64,000 nt of DNA from Nautilus pompilius (GCA_018389105.1 JACATO010000304.1:1612001-1676000), one strand, 5' to 3'. Positions 1 to 13,762 are shown, counted from the first letter of the stretch. Made by a program: numbers and translations. Notes: a model not told the origin generated them from the letters alone.

Positions 1-1140
1 GAGTCGCAATTATAACTGCTATACGCACGGATGCCGAATTAGTTTTAAATTATCATGGTCCCTTACTCCTGTTTCCTCTAACGAAGTGGAGCACCTTGAT
101 AACTGTTAGTTATTATTTAAACTAAAGATTGAAGGTTTTTCATCTGGAAACTTTTAAAAATATGATCCGATAGCAATATATGTATGGTACAGCCTTGACC
201 AGTCAATTTGGCCCACTCAGTAATTTAAAAAAATTTTTATGCATTTTTTAACATAAAAGCTTAAAGTCATGTAAAAGTTTTATTTTGTTTTTATCAAGTA
301 TTTATTAACATAAATTATAAAAAAGTCTAAAATTATAACAACGAAATTTAATTAAAACTACAAAATCTTGTTTCTCTATGTTAATATTTTTACCAATAAA
401 CTTTGCTTTTAGTGGCTACTTTCAATGTACTTGGTGGCATTGTTTCAACTAAAATCTTGAATTATTAAATATATTTCCACGCTTCTTAATAACTTTTTGC
501 ATATTTTTCTGTATGCCTAGGATTATTTTTTAAAAATATGTTGTTTTATCACTGTCATATTTCTGAATTAAATTAAAATCAGTCCAGTCTTCAAATTAAC
601 AGTTTTATTGATCTTTCTTTGCTTTAAGACATGGTGCCAAGAGATTACCATTAAGACAATTTCTTAGAAGCTTAGATTCTACAAAATATTTTTTTAAAAG
701 AGTACTAATTTGTATTCACTGATGTACTTTTATAGTATGATTACCAGATTTCCCTTACTATTATCTGAGAGATTTATTACTTTCTGGATGCTTCTGGGTT
801 AAATAAATACAATTTGATTTAAATCTTTCACTTGATTTTTTTCTGACTCTGAAACCACTACGAGTAACAAAAAGATTATGTAAACTTTCATCTGCACATA
901 TTCCCTTGCTTTCGTCTTCCAATTGCCAAGTTAATTTTTCTTACATGATATATGTTTCTTTTATTTATTTTTAGCTGAGATTTTTTATTTGAAGCCATTG
1001 TTACTAAATATCCGCTAACAGATTTACTCAATATCTCCCTGGCAATACTTTCTTCCAATTCCCTAACTAACGTACCACGCGGAAAAAATTAATCCTTTAT
1101 CGAAGCTTTGTCAAAATCCCCTTTTCCCTTTTTGTGACAA
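1..1140. other. AT-rich DNA, nothing recognised
   Basis: No open frame of note, no repeat boundary and no RNA gene seen. Confidence 0.6.
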
Positions 1141-1305
1141 TTATTCTGTCGATCCACCTCTTTTTTTAAGACAAAGGCGTCCATCTTTTAAATTCATTCC
1201 ATTAATCTTGCTAACAGTCTTTACTGAAATGCCAAGGTTTTCAACCATTTCCGAACATGTTGGGCTCATTTCGACATATGTAGCAGTCTGCTGTCTACCA
1301 CCAAT
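1141..1305 (-). pseudogene. possible helix-turn-helix transposase fragment
   Basis: On the minus strand this stretch is open to a stop at 1141-1143 and reads SEMVENLGISVKTVSKINGM, then a basic KDGRLCLKKRGGS stretch. A helix, a short turn, a second helix and a basic hook resemble the N-terminal DNA-binding domain of Tc1/mariner-type transposases. No catalytic part was found to the left. It could equally be chance. Confidence 0.25.
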
Positions 1306-4300
1306 AACATTTTTTACAATTTAAAATTAATATTTTTAGCTTAAAAATTACTTCGACATTGATTGAAGTTGCTGATGTATGGATGGTTATTTTTAAATAT
1401 GAGAACGGTACGAAGAAATTCTTGGAAATCTCCAGTAATTTCTGAAATGAAAGTGATATTAAGACAGTTTGCAGGACATAACAGAAAAATGGGGAATCTC
1501 CTCGAAAGCAATTGAAGATAACAGAATAATCTGCTTGGTGCTAATTTTTTAAGGTTACAAATAACGTTCATTTCCAAGTTTCCATTTCCCACGTATCTGG
1601 TGTTAGTTTTATAAATTATTGTCTCACATGAGTAGGGAAAGATGTTTCATTGTTTGACAAATGATCTGCATTTAGATCGAAAGCTTTATAACTAACAAAA
1701 CCTAAGATATTTAAAATAACTAAGTGAAAATAACTGACATTTCAGAGGTTGTATAATGTAAATATCAAATGAAAATGTAAAATCATAAATTTTTATGCAC
1801 TAGCTTTAATGGGAGGTCTTGAATGATTTACACATTATACTCCAAAAAAATTATTACTGGAGTGACACCTGTCCTAGTCAAAAGCATTAAAATTATCTGA
1901 ATGTTTTTCTTTTTCCAAATTTTAATTAGCAGCCTATTACTGTATCAAGTTTTTATCTAAACCAGAGAAATGTTGAATTTTTTGACTGATTTAAAAGAAA
2001 GAAGAAAATTAGATTTGCCACCTATACCTGTTCTTTCATCTATGTTGCCGGCATAAAATATACATATCTAACGCCGTTCCGATTTTTAATCAATTACTGT
2101 TGTCTTCAAGTGGATACAGATCTCTAAATGGTGTCATTGGCGCCATATAGTCCAGTCAATATTCATTCTGGAGCGGATATTGCAATCGCTAAATATCTAG
2201 CATCTCCGTTTGCAGGCTAGAAATGGATGTAATAAACAGTTAGTTAACTGAGTGCATAAAAAATAATATTAAAATATTGTTTTTTTCTAGCAACAGATTT
2301 TTAATATATTATGAAAAAGTGCAAACTTAAACCGCTCTTCAGTCCAATTTCAAAAATTGCTTTACAAAAACTTAAATATTGTAATACATTGCTTTTCCAA
2401 TCACACAATTTGAAACTTAATTACCTCAAACTTGTTCGCAAAAAATCGATTACTACAATAGAATTTGTCAATTTTAAATTTTAATAAAATTTCTAACTTC
2501 AAACTAATCTTAAGCTATTTTCTTTTTCAAAAATTATAGTTTAAATAACATTTATTAGTAATTTTAATTGACAAAACTAAAAAAAACGGTTAAACAAGCA
2601 ATTAAACTGGCGAGAGTTTAAGAATGGGTGAAGTTTAAATTCTAACTTAAATGGTACCACCAAATTTGTTTGATGGTCATCAAGCGAAATAACAGATTGA
2701 ATCTAAAACATATTTTCGAGTGTTTGTTACTCTTTCAAGGGCACCTGGAGACCAAAAATTTTGGGTATAGTACTTCAGAATCTAGGTACAGTTTTAATCT
2801 ACCGCACACTGCCCTTTAAGGCCGCTCTTCAAATCTTATAAATTGCATTTCACTGCACTCATTCAAAATAGGCGACCTAGCAGCCTCACATTATAATGAA
2901 AGTACCTCGGGATCAAAGACAGGATCCAAGGGTACCGGAGCCTGGCCTCATACCCTTCGAATTCAAGAGAATCCAGTTCTTTATAAAACTCAGCAGTTTT
3001 TCTATGACCAAAATTAAAACACATGGCCAATCATTGAAAGTTGCTGGCCGATATTTGGATGATACATTATATTCCTATGGACAACTGCATGGATGCTCAA
3101 GAGTTGGTCAAAGCAAGAATCTGTACATAGCAGTCAAAAACTGCAAACACTAAAGATGACACCGGTGTTTAGCGATGTCATCTTATCATTAAAGAAAAAG
3201 GTAGACTAAAAATAAAAATTAATTCGAGGAAGCCTAAAGTTGGACGTAAAACTTTAGAGAATCAGATTGAATGGACCAGAGATTTAATGACTTTTAGAAA
3301 ATGGAAATGTTTAACTGTATGCATTAAGTAGCCGAAAGACAGTACATATCTTTTAAATATCTACGTCATTTAAAAAACATATAAACGTTCTTTTTAAACC
3401 TATGAAGGACAGGGTTTAAAGGTATAGATTATTTTTTTCATTTTTGTTGTATTTGTGATCGTTTGGATTTTAAAATAATATTAAGGACTTAAAATTACTG
3501 ATGAGAAAAGAATTTCTCGTTAACAGATTTAAAGCGTGAATATAAAAAGGAAAAAATAAAACAATTTAAGTTCAATAACATTTTTATAGGAAAGGGATTG
3601 TACCATTTAAAAGATGAAAACAACTTTATTGAGGATGTCAACACAGTACTCCAATCGGATCATCTTAGCATACGCTTTACGTTTTTTTACCATTGCTTTA
3701 AACGTTAACGTAATAATTTAGAAGCTGATTTAAAAAAATAGATTTAGTTTCAGAGTTCCTGTTACCAAAATGAAAGTAATTTTTATTCAAGTCGAATATC
3801 CTGGTTTATTATTTCTGCTTTCCAAACGAAGCAACATCTTTAGTTTTAAGTTGAAGTCATTCGTTTTGCCACAAAATGCTGAAAAATAGATTAACGTCAA
3901 ACCCGTCGAAAAATGAAAATGAACGGCTTCTTTAGACTAACAATTATTAGCTAAATGCGAATTATACAATTAACGGAACGTTCAATCAAGGTCTACGTTC
4001 GCTTTGACATTGATTTTAAACGGCTGTTCTTTGAGGAATCTTGAACCGTATGACGTATGAATAGAGTGATTTTATCCAGGATAGCGGAATTAGTTCCGAT
4101 ATCAAATTTATTTAGCGTAATGACACTTAATCTCTAAATATTTATGGAAAATTAAAGGATGACAACTTCTGAAAATAGAGACTTTTACTGATATCTAAAG
4201 TAACTGTGTTATTGTATGGTATTAACAGCAACATTTGTAGCAGGTGTACCAGAAGAAGTACCTGAACCTAAACATCAAACACGTAAAGACAGCAATACTC

Positions 4301-4813
4301 ACGCTTCAGAGCAAGGGCTTTGCGACCAAAAAAGGACATTTTGGCTGGTGCAGTTTATTCTGGCAGATCTCTCTCTACGTACAGCTGCTTATCAAGATGC
4401 ACCCTTTGTTACAGCAGAATATTTTGTTCTTTGTTCCTTTCTTGAAAAGTACATCACGATATCCAATATATATTTATATATTAATTCGACATTTTCTGAT
4501 TTGTTTTGTAAATTTTTAAAAAGATTCAACATTTATGGGTAGCTGGGCAAGAATTCCTTTACGTCATCTAATCCAAGCTAACCGACAACTTTGCTTTTGG
4601 TTATTGCTTTTGATTTTGTTTTCTGTTGACTGAACAATTGTTTGCTTCTTGCTGTTGTTTCTAAATCTGGTAGGAAAGTGTAATATTGCTATTAAGCTGT
4701 ACGTACCGAGTACTCATGAAAATAACGGAAGGGCTCGTGTTACATACAAGGTAGTGCGCTCAAGCTATGAATAGCATGTTTCATGAGACAGTAAAGCTAG
4801 TAGAATATTAAAG
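1306..4813. other. AT-rich intergenic DNA
   Basis: Open frames at 1341-1592 (-), 2896-3153 (+) and 4216-4542 (+) are short and match nothing I know. The 2896 frame lies in a less AT-rich patch and could be an element remnant. Confidence 0.55.
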
Positions 4814-5660
4814 TTGCTTCGTTCAGTTGGTGCTCGTGATATATCAACATTTGCACGAGGTCATGAGATTGTACAATCACACTGTGATCAAAGTGAGAGG
4901 CAGTTATCGCAGGATCTTCAGCTCTCAAATCGGATAGTTCAGGACACCACTGAGCAACTAACCATCGACCAAAATAGCAATGGTTACAAAATGAACTAAA
5001 AGAGACCCTGTTCGCTAAGTGGGATCCAATCTACGTACAGGGCTTATAGACACTGCCAATAGTGCAAATATGGCATAACGTCCAGCTCTGTGTCATTTTC
5101 ATAAATCAGACTAGTGGACTTATGACTCCGCTAAAAATCCCTGTTTATGAAAGTAAGTATAAACCACCGATTTGCATGGGTCCAAGAAAGAATACATCGA
5201 CCTATGAAAGTTTTGGATGTCTGTTCTGTTCACCGAAATGTTTAGATTTTGTCAATTAACGTCAAATGAAGGGACATGAGTGAGGAAAAAGACCATTCCA
5301 GCTTCTCAGAAGGCCTGCTGTTTGATGCGATGATCTTAGTATATTGGTGTGGGCATTGATTTGCGACGTTAGGAAAACTGATTGGATGCTCATCAAAATA
5401 TTTATAAATTATGTTGCATGCACATACATTCTAGAGAATAATCTTATGCCAGCTTCTTAACAAAGGTTTGTAGTTCGAGACACATCTCTGAAGATAGTAC
5501 CAATTTTCACGCTACTAAAATTAGCATCCTAAAGAAAAGACAAAAGTGGGACTCGGGTTCTTTCCTGACCTCGTAGGAGTTCCGACATGAATCCGATTGA
5601 ACATACCTGGAAGCATCTTGGCAGATCAGAAAATACTCATTGAACATTAAGAGCACTCTG
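4814..5660 (+). pseudogene. Tc1-like transposase remnant
   Basis: The clearest piece is at 5602-5650, which reads SSDMNPIEHTWKHLGRSE. This matches the Tc1/mariner signature SPDLNPIE followed by a W-x-x-LGRR-type segment; the Glu is the third acidic residue of the DDE active site. Upstream to about 4814 the DNA is coding-like in short pieces with many stops and indels, and I cannot align it reliably to the rest of the transposase. The element is inactive. The left boundary is uncertain. Confidence 0.5.
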
Positions 5661-6299
5661 TAGCATACTATAATATAGTATTATAATTAATATACACACC
5701 ACACTGCATATCGGAAATAGTAACAAAAGACAAAAGACACTTTACTTGTTAGTGTTTTTCTTATTCTTAGTATTAGTATATCTAGCATATACAAAATAAA
5801 ACCTATGAAAATAAAAACAAATATACTTCATAGCTTTCAAAGCTAAACAGATCTCAATATCATCAACATCAAGAAAAAAATAAGAAAAGGGTTTTTCTTT
5901 TGCAAAATGTTTCTTTCTGTTTTTCCATGTTTCTAAATTTAAATTTTGTTAGAACTTTCTTCAAAGTGTTTATCTTAATAATTAATAAATTTGTGTTTAA
6001 AAATATTTCTCGATAAAACATCTTTCGATAATCGCTCTTCATAAAAAAAAAACTATTTATCACGGAAATTTTGCAGGAAAAACCAATACCTGTCAGAGCT
6101 CGTAAATCAGATTGAATTTTATAATAGAGAGATATTTGAAGTCAGTTTTCTTTGAAAATTAAAGAATAAATCTATTCGTTTTTTTTTGCTTAGTTTCTAC
6201 CATAAATCGTAAAATTCATTTATCATTTTTAAAATTATTAATTATTATATTTGATATTTATTGTTGTTACTGTTGTTAAATTTCCTCATTTATTCGCAA
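5661..6299. other. AT-rich intergenic DNA
   Basis: Very A/T-rich sequence between the Tc1 remnant and the CCAAT patch; nothing recognised. Confidence 0.6.
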
Positions 6300-6660
6300 A
6301 CGTCAACTAACTGCACAAAATCAGCGTGCGCACTCGTGTCGATTTTGTATATTCTCGTAGAACACAGAACACCTGTTCGCGTCATAAAGAAGTTCTCTAA
6401 TCCAGCCAATAAGAGCGCGCGAGTATGAGCTGAGGGAAGGGGGTCGACCAATCAGCGTTGATTGTCACGACTGAGCATCAGAACAAAGAAAAAGAGGCGC
6501 CTGATCGAAGATATCTTCGCACTGTTGAAAGTTCTCTTCTTTTTCGCCATTTATATTTGCACAGCAAATTACCACGAGTGCCAAATGCTCTTTGTATAAC
6601 CCTTCGTCTTCAGTTTCGAAGAAGAAACGAGTTGTACTGCCGATAGAAGATAAGTTAAAG
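6300..6660 (+). promoter_or_regulatory. promoter-like patch with two CCAAT boxes
   Basis: This CpG-richer island in AT-rich DNA has CCAAT at 6406-6410 (AGCCAATAAG) and at 6448-6452 (GACCAATCAG), 42 bases apart, with GAGCGCGCGAG between them. Closely spaced CCAAT boxes are typical of NF-Y-bound promoters. The 62-codon open frame at 6458-6646 overlaps it but shows no domain. No gene is assigned. Confidence 0.3.
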
Positions 6661-7448
6661 CTGAGCCTAACCTAACCCACTTAGAACTATCTGCAAGCCC
6701 TTCCAAAACAGATGTGCGCTGAAAATAGAAACAACTACATTAAATTGTAAAGATTTAATGAAAGTTTTTTTCGGATTAACATAGTTTTGGTATGAAATAA
6801 ATGAAGTACAGAAGCTATATTTTAGAATATTAAAAAGACATCAGTTGAAACATGCAGATTATAACATTTATTCATTGTATAAAAAAAAGGGTTTTTTTAT
6901 ATCTTCGCCTATAAATGATCTGAAAACAAACAATAATACTCTGAATGCTTCCACGAGGTTAATACTGTTTTTGGTGGACAAATATTTAAACATGATGCCG
7001 ATATAACCGAAAGAGAGAAGAAAAGTTATAAATAAAAGGAGACCCTTCAAAACTTAATTAATATCCCAAATCTCTGTTAGTGAAGTTATATTTATATTTG
7101 ATCTACGAAGAAGAAAGATTAGTCGTTCCTTTATCCAGAGAAGCTGTCCAATCTACAAAGTTCCCTGTTGTTGTTGAGATACATTTTATAGCAATCAGAT
7201 TAATTATAAATCAGATGACAGTTTAGGGTCACACACACAAAAGTCCCCTTTTACTGAACAATGATTTACTGCCATCGGATGTTAGCTTAAATCACGTCGC
7301 TGATCGAAGATCCTCTCGTTCTCTTTCATCCGAGATGGTTTTCTTCTACTTGAAAACGCGTTGGAGCTGTTTGCATTAGATAAATAACAAACGATTTTAT
7401 TAGTAAAGATTCTGGAGAAGAGCTTAATGGGATTCTGAACGGTACGCG
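6661..7448. other. intergenic DNA, nothing recognised
   Basis: A short minus-strand frame (6868-7050) is hydrophobic and AT-driven. Nothing else is visible. Confidence 0.55.
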
Positions 7449-7457
7449 TCTCTCTCT

Positions 7458-7497
<40 letters not shown>

Positions 7498-7760
7498 CCC
7501 TCCCGTTCTCCCTCTGTGATGACGTCATATCTCGCTCGCTCTCTGCCTCCCGTTCTCCCTCTGTAATGACGTCATCTCTCTCTCCATCTCTCTCTCCCCC
7601 CTCCCTCCCGTTCTCCCTCTGTGATGACGTCATATCTCGCTCTCTCTCTCTGCCTCCCGTTCTCCCTCTGTAATGACGTCATATCTCGCTCTCTCTCTGC
7701 CTCCCGTTCTCCCTCTGTAATGACGTCATCTCTCTCTCCATCTCTCTCTCTCTCTCTCTC
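7449..7760. repeat. (TC)n minisatellite with five TGACGTCA palindromes
   Basis: (TC)n runs alternate with a unit of about 47-58 bases containing GCCTCCCGTTCTCCCTCTGT and then RATGACGTCAT. Perfect TGACGTCA occurs at 7520, 7567, 7625, 7674 and 7721. That octamer is the full CRE palindrome bound by CREB/ATF factors. Minus-strand open frames over this block are repeat artefacts (RERERE). Confidence 0.9.
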
Positions 7761-8879
7761 GTAAGATGTGTTTTTGTGTATTTTTTACATGTTGACTTTA
7801 AACAACAGTCAGCATCCACGTATGTATCAGAGAATTGACATCAATCAGTATTTCGCGTTCAACCGGTGGGCGAATCACGAAGTGCTATCAGTGTTCGGTA
7901 TCGACACTTCCAAACGTTCGTTATACTATAAGTGAAATCGCACAGTTAAAGGAAATACAAGTCAATTCTACCGCAGAAGTTACCGTAAGTGGTGTCCTCA
8001 GCAAAGTTTGATGGCCAAACTCAAATCAGACGCACATCAACAGTTAGCCATTTGTAAGCAGAACGTTATCGCCACCTACTGTCGATGACGACAAACATAT
8101 TACGGCTATAAAACTTCTAAGCAGTTATAATTACTGAGCAGATTCCAGAAAGAGAAGCCCATCTTCACCATGGTTTCTTCCATCAACCTTTTTCGCGAGT
8201 TCCTCAACAACAACAACAAAAAAACAAGCTTTTAATCTATCATTTTACGAAACTGAAGTTAAAAATCAACAGATGTCACTGCTCGCCCACCGAGTAGTCC
8301 ATGTCGAGAAACCATTTGCACAGCAAACCCCGTGTTCTAAGACGACGGTTTCGAAGCTGAATTAATTCAGCTGGTCGGAACAGTTTCAGCCAGTAAGCAG
8401 TTATCGACAAATGACGGCTGGTTTCGGATGTCATTCTGTCGCCAAAATCGTATATCCCGCAGTTGTCTAATGCTGGCCGACTGGTTTCCCGCACACGCTA
8501 GAACAGGTTAAATAAGAACAAACAAAAAAAATGCTTGTTATGTGTGGTGTTTTTCAGCAAAGCTAATATATAATCCAAGTTTACGGTCAATAAACAACAA
8601 CCGTGTAACGCATATTTAGTCTGGTCGAAACCTGACACGAAAACTTCTCATTTAGACAATAAATTTTGTTTTTGAATTTTTTTCTTAACATATTTGTTGT
8701 CCTCCGTGAGCGATAGGAAATTAAGATATGGGTAGCAGAATTTAAACGTTCGTGTAATATTTATTTATTTATCTTTATTCACCGTACATAAATACATACA
8801 CATTTCTGACAATCATCTGGTCCGCCTCAGATGTTCTGTACTCTTTCCAACCTCGTTTCCAAATCAAGCCACGACACCA
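7761..8879. other. intergenic DNA between the minisatellite and the YY1/E2F patch
   Basis: Mixed-composition sequence. Minus-strand frame 8276-8494 has no recognisable domain. Confidence 0.55.
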
Positions 8880-8945
8880 ACAGAGGAAAGCCATTGTGCC
8901 GCCATTTTGCGCTTGTTGTAGAAGAGTAGCGCTCGCCTTTCGTGA
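8880..8945 (+). promoter_or_regulatory. promoter-like YY1/E2F composite followed by a donor-like site
   Basis: GCCGCCATTTTGCGC at 8898-8912 joins a YY1-type core (GCCGCCATTTTG) and an E2F-type core (TTTTGCGC). About 30 bases on, TTTC|GTGAGTGC (near 8940) resembles a strong 5' splice site. Such an arrangement would fit a short first exon, but I find no downstream exon. Confidence 0.28.
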
Positions 8946-11900
8946 GTGCACCTGATCGTGTTGTCCACTTAAACCGCGTGATCTATAATCTTCTAATCAG
9001 AAGGCGCCGAAAATTGCTGACAATCGAGGAAAAAAGGTCAGTTTACTGCAAAAAAAACAATCATCTTTGTACGTCATTTACTTTTTCTTTCTCCATGTCA
9101 TGAAAGTGACACTTAAATGTGGTTTTCTGGATCTTTGTGCAAGTCTGCGAGTACCATTTAGTGTCTATCCACAATAAACAAAAAATACACTTTCTGTTCT
9201 TATTAAACTTCTCGCTGGATTTAACTTATGAAACTAATCATTTTCTGTTTTCTTTCGAATGACATACGTCTATGCAAACTTTGTAACACAAATCTTTACC
9301 TTTTATAAAGTAAATTTTAGATTTTGAAGCTGAAATTCTTTAAAATTCTTTCGGTTTGGGTCGACTTTGTAGTCGTTCATTCACAAATTATCAAAGGCTG
9401 GAAATCGTGATACATCTGGGAACTACCAGCTTTCCAACATTTTTTGAGGGAAGCAAGATGCAAAGGCGAAATTATCTACGAAAAAAACCAATAAAAGTTG
9501 AGTAAGTCGAAGATAATAAGTTTTGAAGTAAAAGCTATCAGCCGTAAAATCACTTATGATGGTTATTGTCTATCTGTCTGCAGCTAAAAAGTCGCTTTAG
9601 AGGTAGCGTCATTACAGAATCGCAGTAATGATAGATGAAGACGACAACAAAAAAAACCTGTGGAATTAGAACTGATTGTTCCCCTTTTAGACCTAATTAT
9701 CTTAATGGGTAGTTCTCTCGGGGTTCGGTGTGTTCCGGCCAAAAGGTCGCCGGCTACTTCAGGAAAAAAATAATAAATAAAGTACTGTATAATTGAGTAA
9801 ACGTCTTGCGATGGATTTTGGCAGAGATTCTGAATTCCGTTACAACTGGTAGGGGTAAAAGTTTCGTGCTAGCCTGCATTCTAAACCCATCACACGTTTC
9901 TCTCCACAACCATCCCCACCGTTTGTTTTCCTTGTCTCGAGGCCAAAGTAATTGTCGAATTCTTATCGGTGTTGACACCTCCATTAACCTATAACCGTCC
10001 CAAGGCGCGCACGGTATTCCAATTGCGTTTTGATTCAGATTACCTTAATTATCGCCAGTGTTTTACTTATGACTCTCGGCTACAGCAGAATTTGATTGAT
10101 GCAAGCAAAATCTTTGCTTTGACTCAAAGGCCAAATGTGGTCGGCACAACGTACGTGCGGTCGGCACCGCCACACGTACAGCTGCTGGAAGACTCCGTCA
10201 AGGATTCTCTTGTTCCAAGTAGGACATTTTTCAGTGTCTTTCCGCGCCGATCGCATAGAGGTGATTTTTTAACCCTGTATGAAAGCCGAGGTTTCTCTTC
10301 TCCTAAAGATTCGCTTTGAAAAGCTAAGAGCACTGATTTAATTTTAACAGTGTTCCAATTTTTTTTTTTAAAGATTTATTGAAATATTTAAACTCTAAGA
10401 AAAGCAGCCATTCGCTGTTTCTGGAGTCGGGAAAATGTAATTACATCAAAGGTCACCTTTCGATTTCTGCTCACCGAGCCGCACGTGTTATTCTTCCTAC
10501 GGCGGCATGAGACCAACAATGCTTCTATCCGAAATCTCTGGCTTCCTCCAGGCTAGCGGTCCTCTTTCGCCTATCCTCAGAGCCATTCTTCAAGACAATC
10601 GAAACGTGGAAAAACGGAATTGTCGGACTTCTTTCTCCTGCGGAATACTACGCGCGACCGCACTACCCCCCCCCCGCCGCCGCCGCCATAGCTCGAACTA
10701 CGTTTGTTGAGAGGCGAAATAAAATTAGTTTACGGGATGCAATTTTATCGCCTTGGGGGGGGGACAAAGTAAGGACTTCATCCTGGTGTTGATGTGTTTG
10801 TTGCTGTTGTTGCTTCTCTTCCCCATCCGGCTGTTAAATAAAGGAATCAGCTGTTGCTAGGTCCAAGTACATTTAGCGTGTGGGCGATGATTATGTAGGT
10901 TTCTTTAAAAAGAATAATACAACTTCTAATAAAATGTCTGCTAAGACTTTATGCGTTATTTAGGGATACTTAATGTGGAATGTGTACTACATCACCGATA
11001 TATTTATTGGCCTGGTCTTTTTTTTCTCTTTTAAATCATTCTGGTTTACACAAACAAAAGGAAAGAGTCTGGGAATCAACACACCGCTCGACATATATGG
11101 TCTCTATCAATCCCTGATGCCTTTCGGCCGGTCTGTGAGCCTTTTTAGGGGTAGGACGATCGCTTCACCACAGGGTCCACAACTAAAGACGGCTACCACT
11201 AAATAAGTCTTCCTGCTGGTTCTTATAATACCCGCTCTTGCGCAGTTATTTGAAAATTTTTAAGAACGTAAGATGACACATACATTTCGATTTAGGTTAA
11301 GATTGCACTGGAATTAATACCAAAATTTTTAAAGATGGGTCTCAGAGGAGACTGGGTAGAATTGCATGTTTCTTTTTTTTTAGAAATAAATAAATGAGCT
11401 ATGATCGAACAGTTTAAGACTGTAGACCTCGTGGGGTTACTCGGTAAGCCGTAGTTCACCTTCAACCCGCCTTATAGGATCGTGATCATAAAACCTAGAT
11501 TGACCAGTCAAGCACACGAAACCTCGCTCTTTAAGAATGGATGCTCTTATCAGCCCTGCTTGGTCGGAGAGTTGGTTTTCTGTGAAGTCAGGTGCAGTCC
11601 ACGACGCTACAGGAGGTCACGGAATTACTACTTATGGAATGTCAAATTCTGGTTCGGGACAAACAGCAGACTGAGCAATACAGCGTTCGCATCATCCCAA
11701 GTCATGACGTGTCAGTCGCTAAACCTGTTGTACTGCTCGACACAACCGTGCCAGATAGACCCAGTCATCAACAGGAAATAAACTGAATTGTGCAGCTCGT
11801 CTCGACAAATGGCATCAACCCAAATTTGCGATGTTGATCGAGTGCAAACACCTGTCTAAATTGCTGGAACGCGCGAATGACGCCTTTCAGCCTGTGTGGT

Positions 11901-13762
11901 CGAACTGTACTGTTTTACACAACTTATACTGTCATATTTCAGCCTTCTGGTGACGGTGATTAGATCCAATGGCACATTTCGAGTTCCTCCTACAACCATT
12001 AGAGCACTCCGAGGCATGTCTGTCGGTGTTGGCCAGACCGGGCGAAGCCTTACCCTACCCCCCGACTCTAGCAGGTACTTCTACACTCAGCTGACCTTCG
12101 CGAACCCACCGGTCTTCGGAGAAAGTTCTTTATCCAAGATATCCAACCGTCGGTCATTATCTGTTCGCCTCAGTTTTGTAGTTTTAGCATTTGGTTGCAG
12201 AATTTTGTAAAAACATTAATTTCATGGGAAAACCTTCACACCTTCCACGCACAAAAATCTGCAGGTGCTACTCTCAGCAGACGAAACAAACCTGTATCTG
12301 AGGATCTACTATAATCTAAGTCGCTGTTAAATCTCGATGAACGGTTTCAAGGTGTTTCAGTATATTTCTGGCAGACTGAAAGTACAGTAATCAAACCTTT
12401 ACATAAATTTAGCGCTCACCGTTCAGACCAACTTTGTAGTCTAATTATCTAAACTTAAAAGCAATCCTGGGATAACAATTTAATAAAAATACAAGATGCA
12501 TACATGAAATCCAATTGGCCCAGGGAATATTTAAGATTTAATAAAATTAAACATTATCAGCAAGACAAGAGAACTAAAGATCACGTTAACTGCTTCAAAA
12601 TGTTACCTTGGCTTCCGATTTAAAATATATATGTAACTTTTTAAAGTTTGATCTTTATAAAAACCTTATAAAATTGATCTGATAGCGTTAGAAATAAACA
12701 TTTTATATCTAGAAGATACTGCTTTTGGAAAATTATGATTAGTTATGGCATGCTTTCCATTTCCAGCCCTCGACTTATCGTCAAAGGTCGCACATCCATC
12801 CCAGTTGCCATTTTATTATTATTCAATTATTTATTTATTTGCTTTGATGATGTTTGAATTATTACGAACGACAGAGACAGCGTAATGTCATTTTATCTGC
12901 TTGCTGCTGAGTAAGCTACATGTAAGTGGAAAGCGGATGATGTCAATGTGAGGACAAGTTATGTCCCTTTCTACTCTTTCTCATCTAAGAGAACTCGTCA
13001 TGGATAGACACCGGAAAATAACTAAATGCATCATTCCATCTTTCTGTCTCCGGCTGTCATCACGGGGTTCATTACCAGCCACCGATATAGTAACCTTCCG
13101 ACTTTAAAGGTCCTACAAGAAATCTTTATTTTTATACGTGGGAGGAAAGAGGAAAGCGTAGAGAAAGGCATCGCGGCTGGCTGCTGCAAACATCTTTATA
13201 TATACATGCGAGTTTTTTTTTCATAGGAACCATTCTAATATGCAGCCAAGTTCTGAAAGACGCCATAACAGTTTCTCTGTATTTATTTATTCATGGAGTG
13301 ACACTAAACTGAAAGATACAGTCAGAGGTGGGGGGAGGTAATAAGATACATTTTCTAAAGTATGAATGGCAGAATTCCTAATAATGGCATGGAAGATAGC
13401 TCATGTGCTATGTGAAATTATTTACCTCGCCTTACGTTATTTTGTACTGTTGTCAATAACTCTACGCGAGTACAGTTAGTATTGATTGCTGTTTACTTAT
13501 CACTTTAACTTATAGAACTCGTAGACAACCAGTCTGTTGCTTATCTGCACGTCGTCTATTATTTATTAGACGTTCTACTCTCATATGACGATGCTAAGAA
13601 ACGTACATAACAATACTGTTTGTTTCTTAAAACAGGCAGAAGAAGCTCATTTTCTTCCCTGTCACGTCTAATTTAGACAGCGGCGCAGCAAATCAACATT
13701 TGACATCAAAACAAAAGCCAGAAGTGCCTGCTGTTAGCAGACACATAGCTTTTCGCTTCCTC
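8946..13762. other. intergenic DNA with short unassigned open frames
   Basis: About 9800-12200 is less AT-rich than its flanks and has several frames of 60-116 codons on both strands (the longest 9969-10319, +). None shows a domain, a splice-consistent partner or an obvious family. C-rich and G-rich runs occur near 10667 and 10757. Confidence 0.5.

Noticed and set aside
6668..6680. CCTAACCTAACCC, and TTAGG-type pairs near 49277 and 61624, as telomeric repeats
   Set aside because: Only two units each; too short to be interstitial telomere arrays.
7424..7633. Glu/Arg-rich minus-strand open frame
   Set aside because: Translation of the TC minisatellite.
9969..10319. 116-codon open frame (+), with an overlapping minus-strand frame
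   Set aside because: No recognisable domain or homologue, and no support from neighbours; a frame of this length can arise by chance in a less AT-rich stretch.
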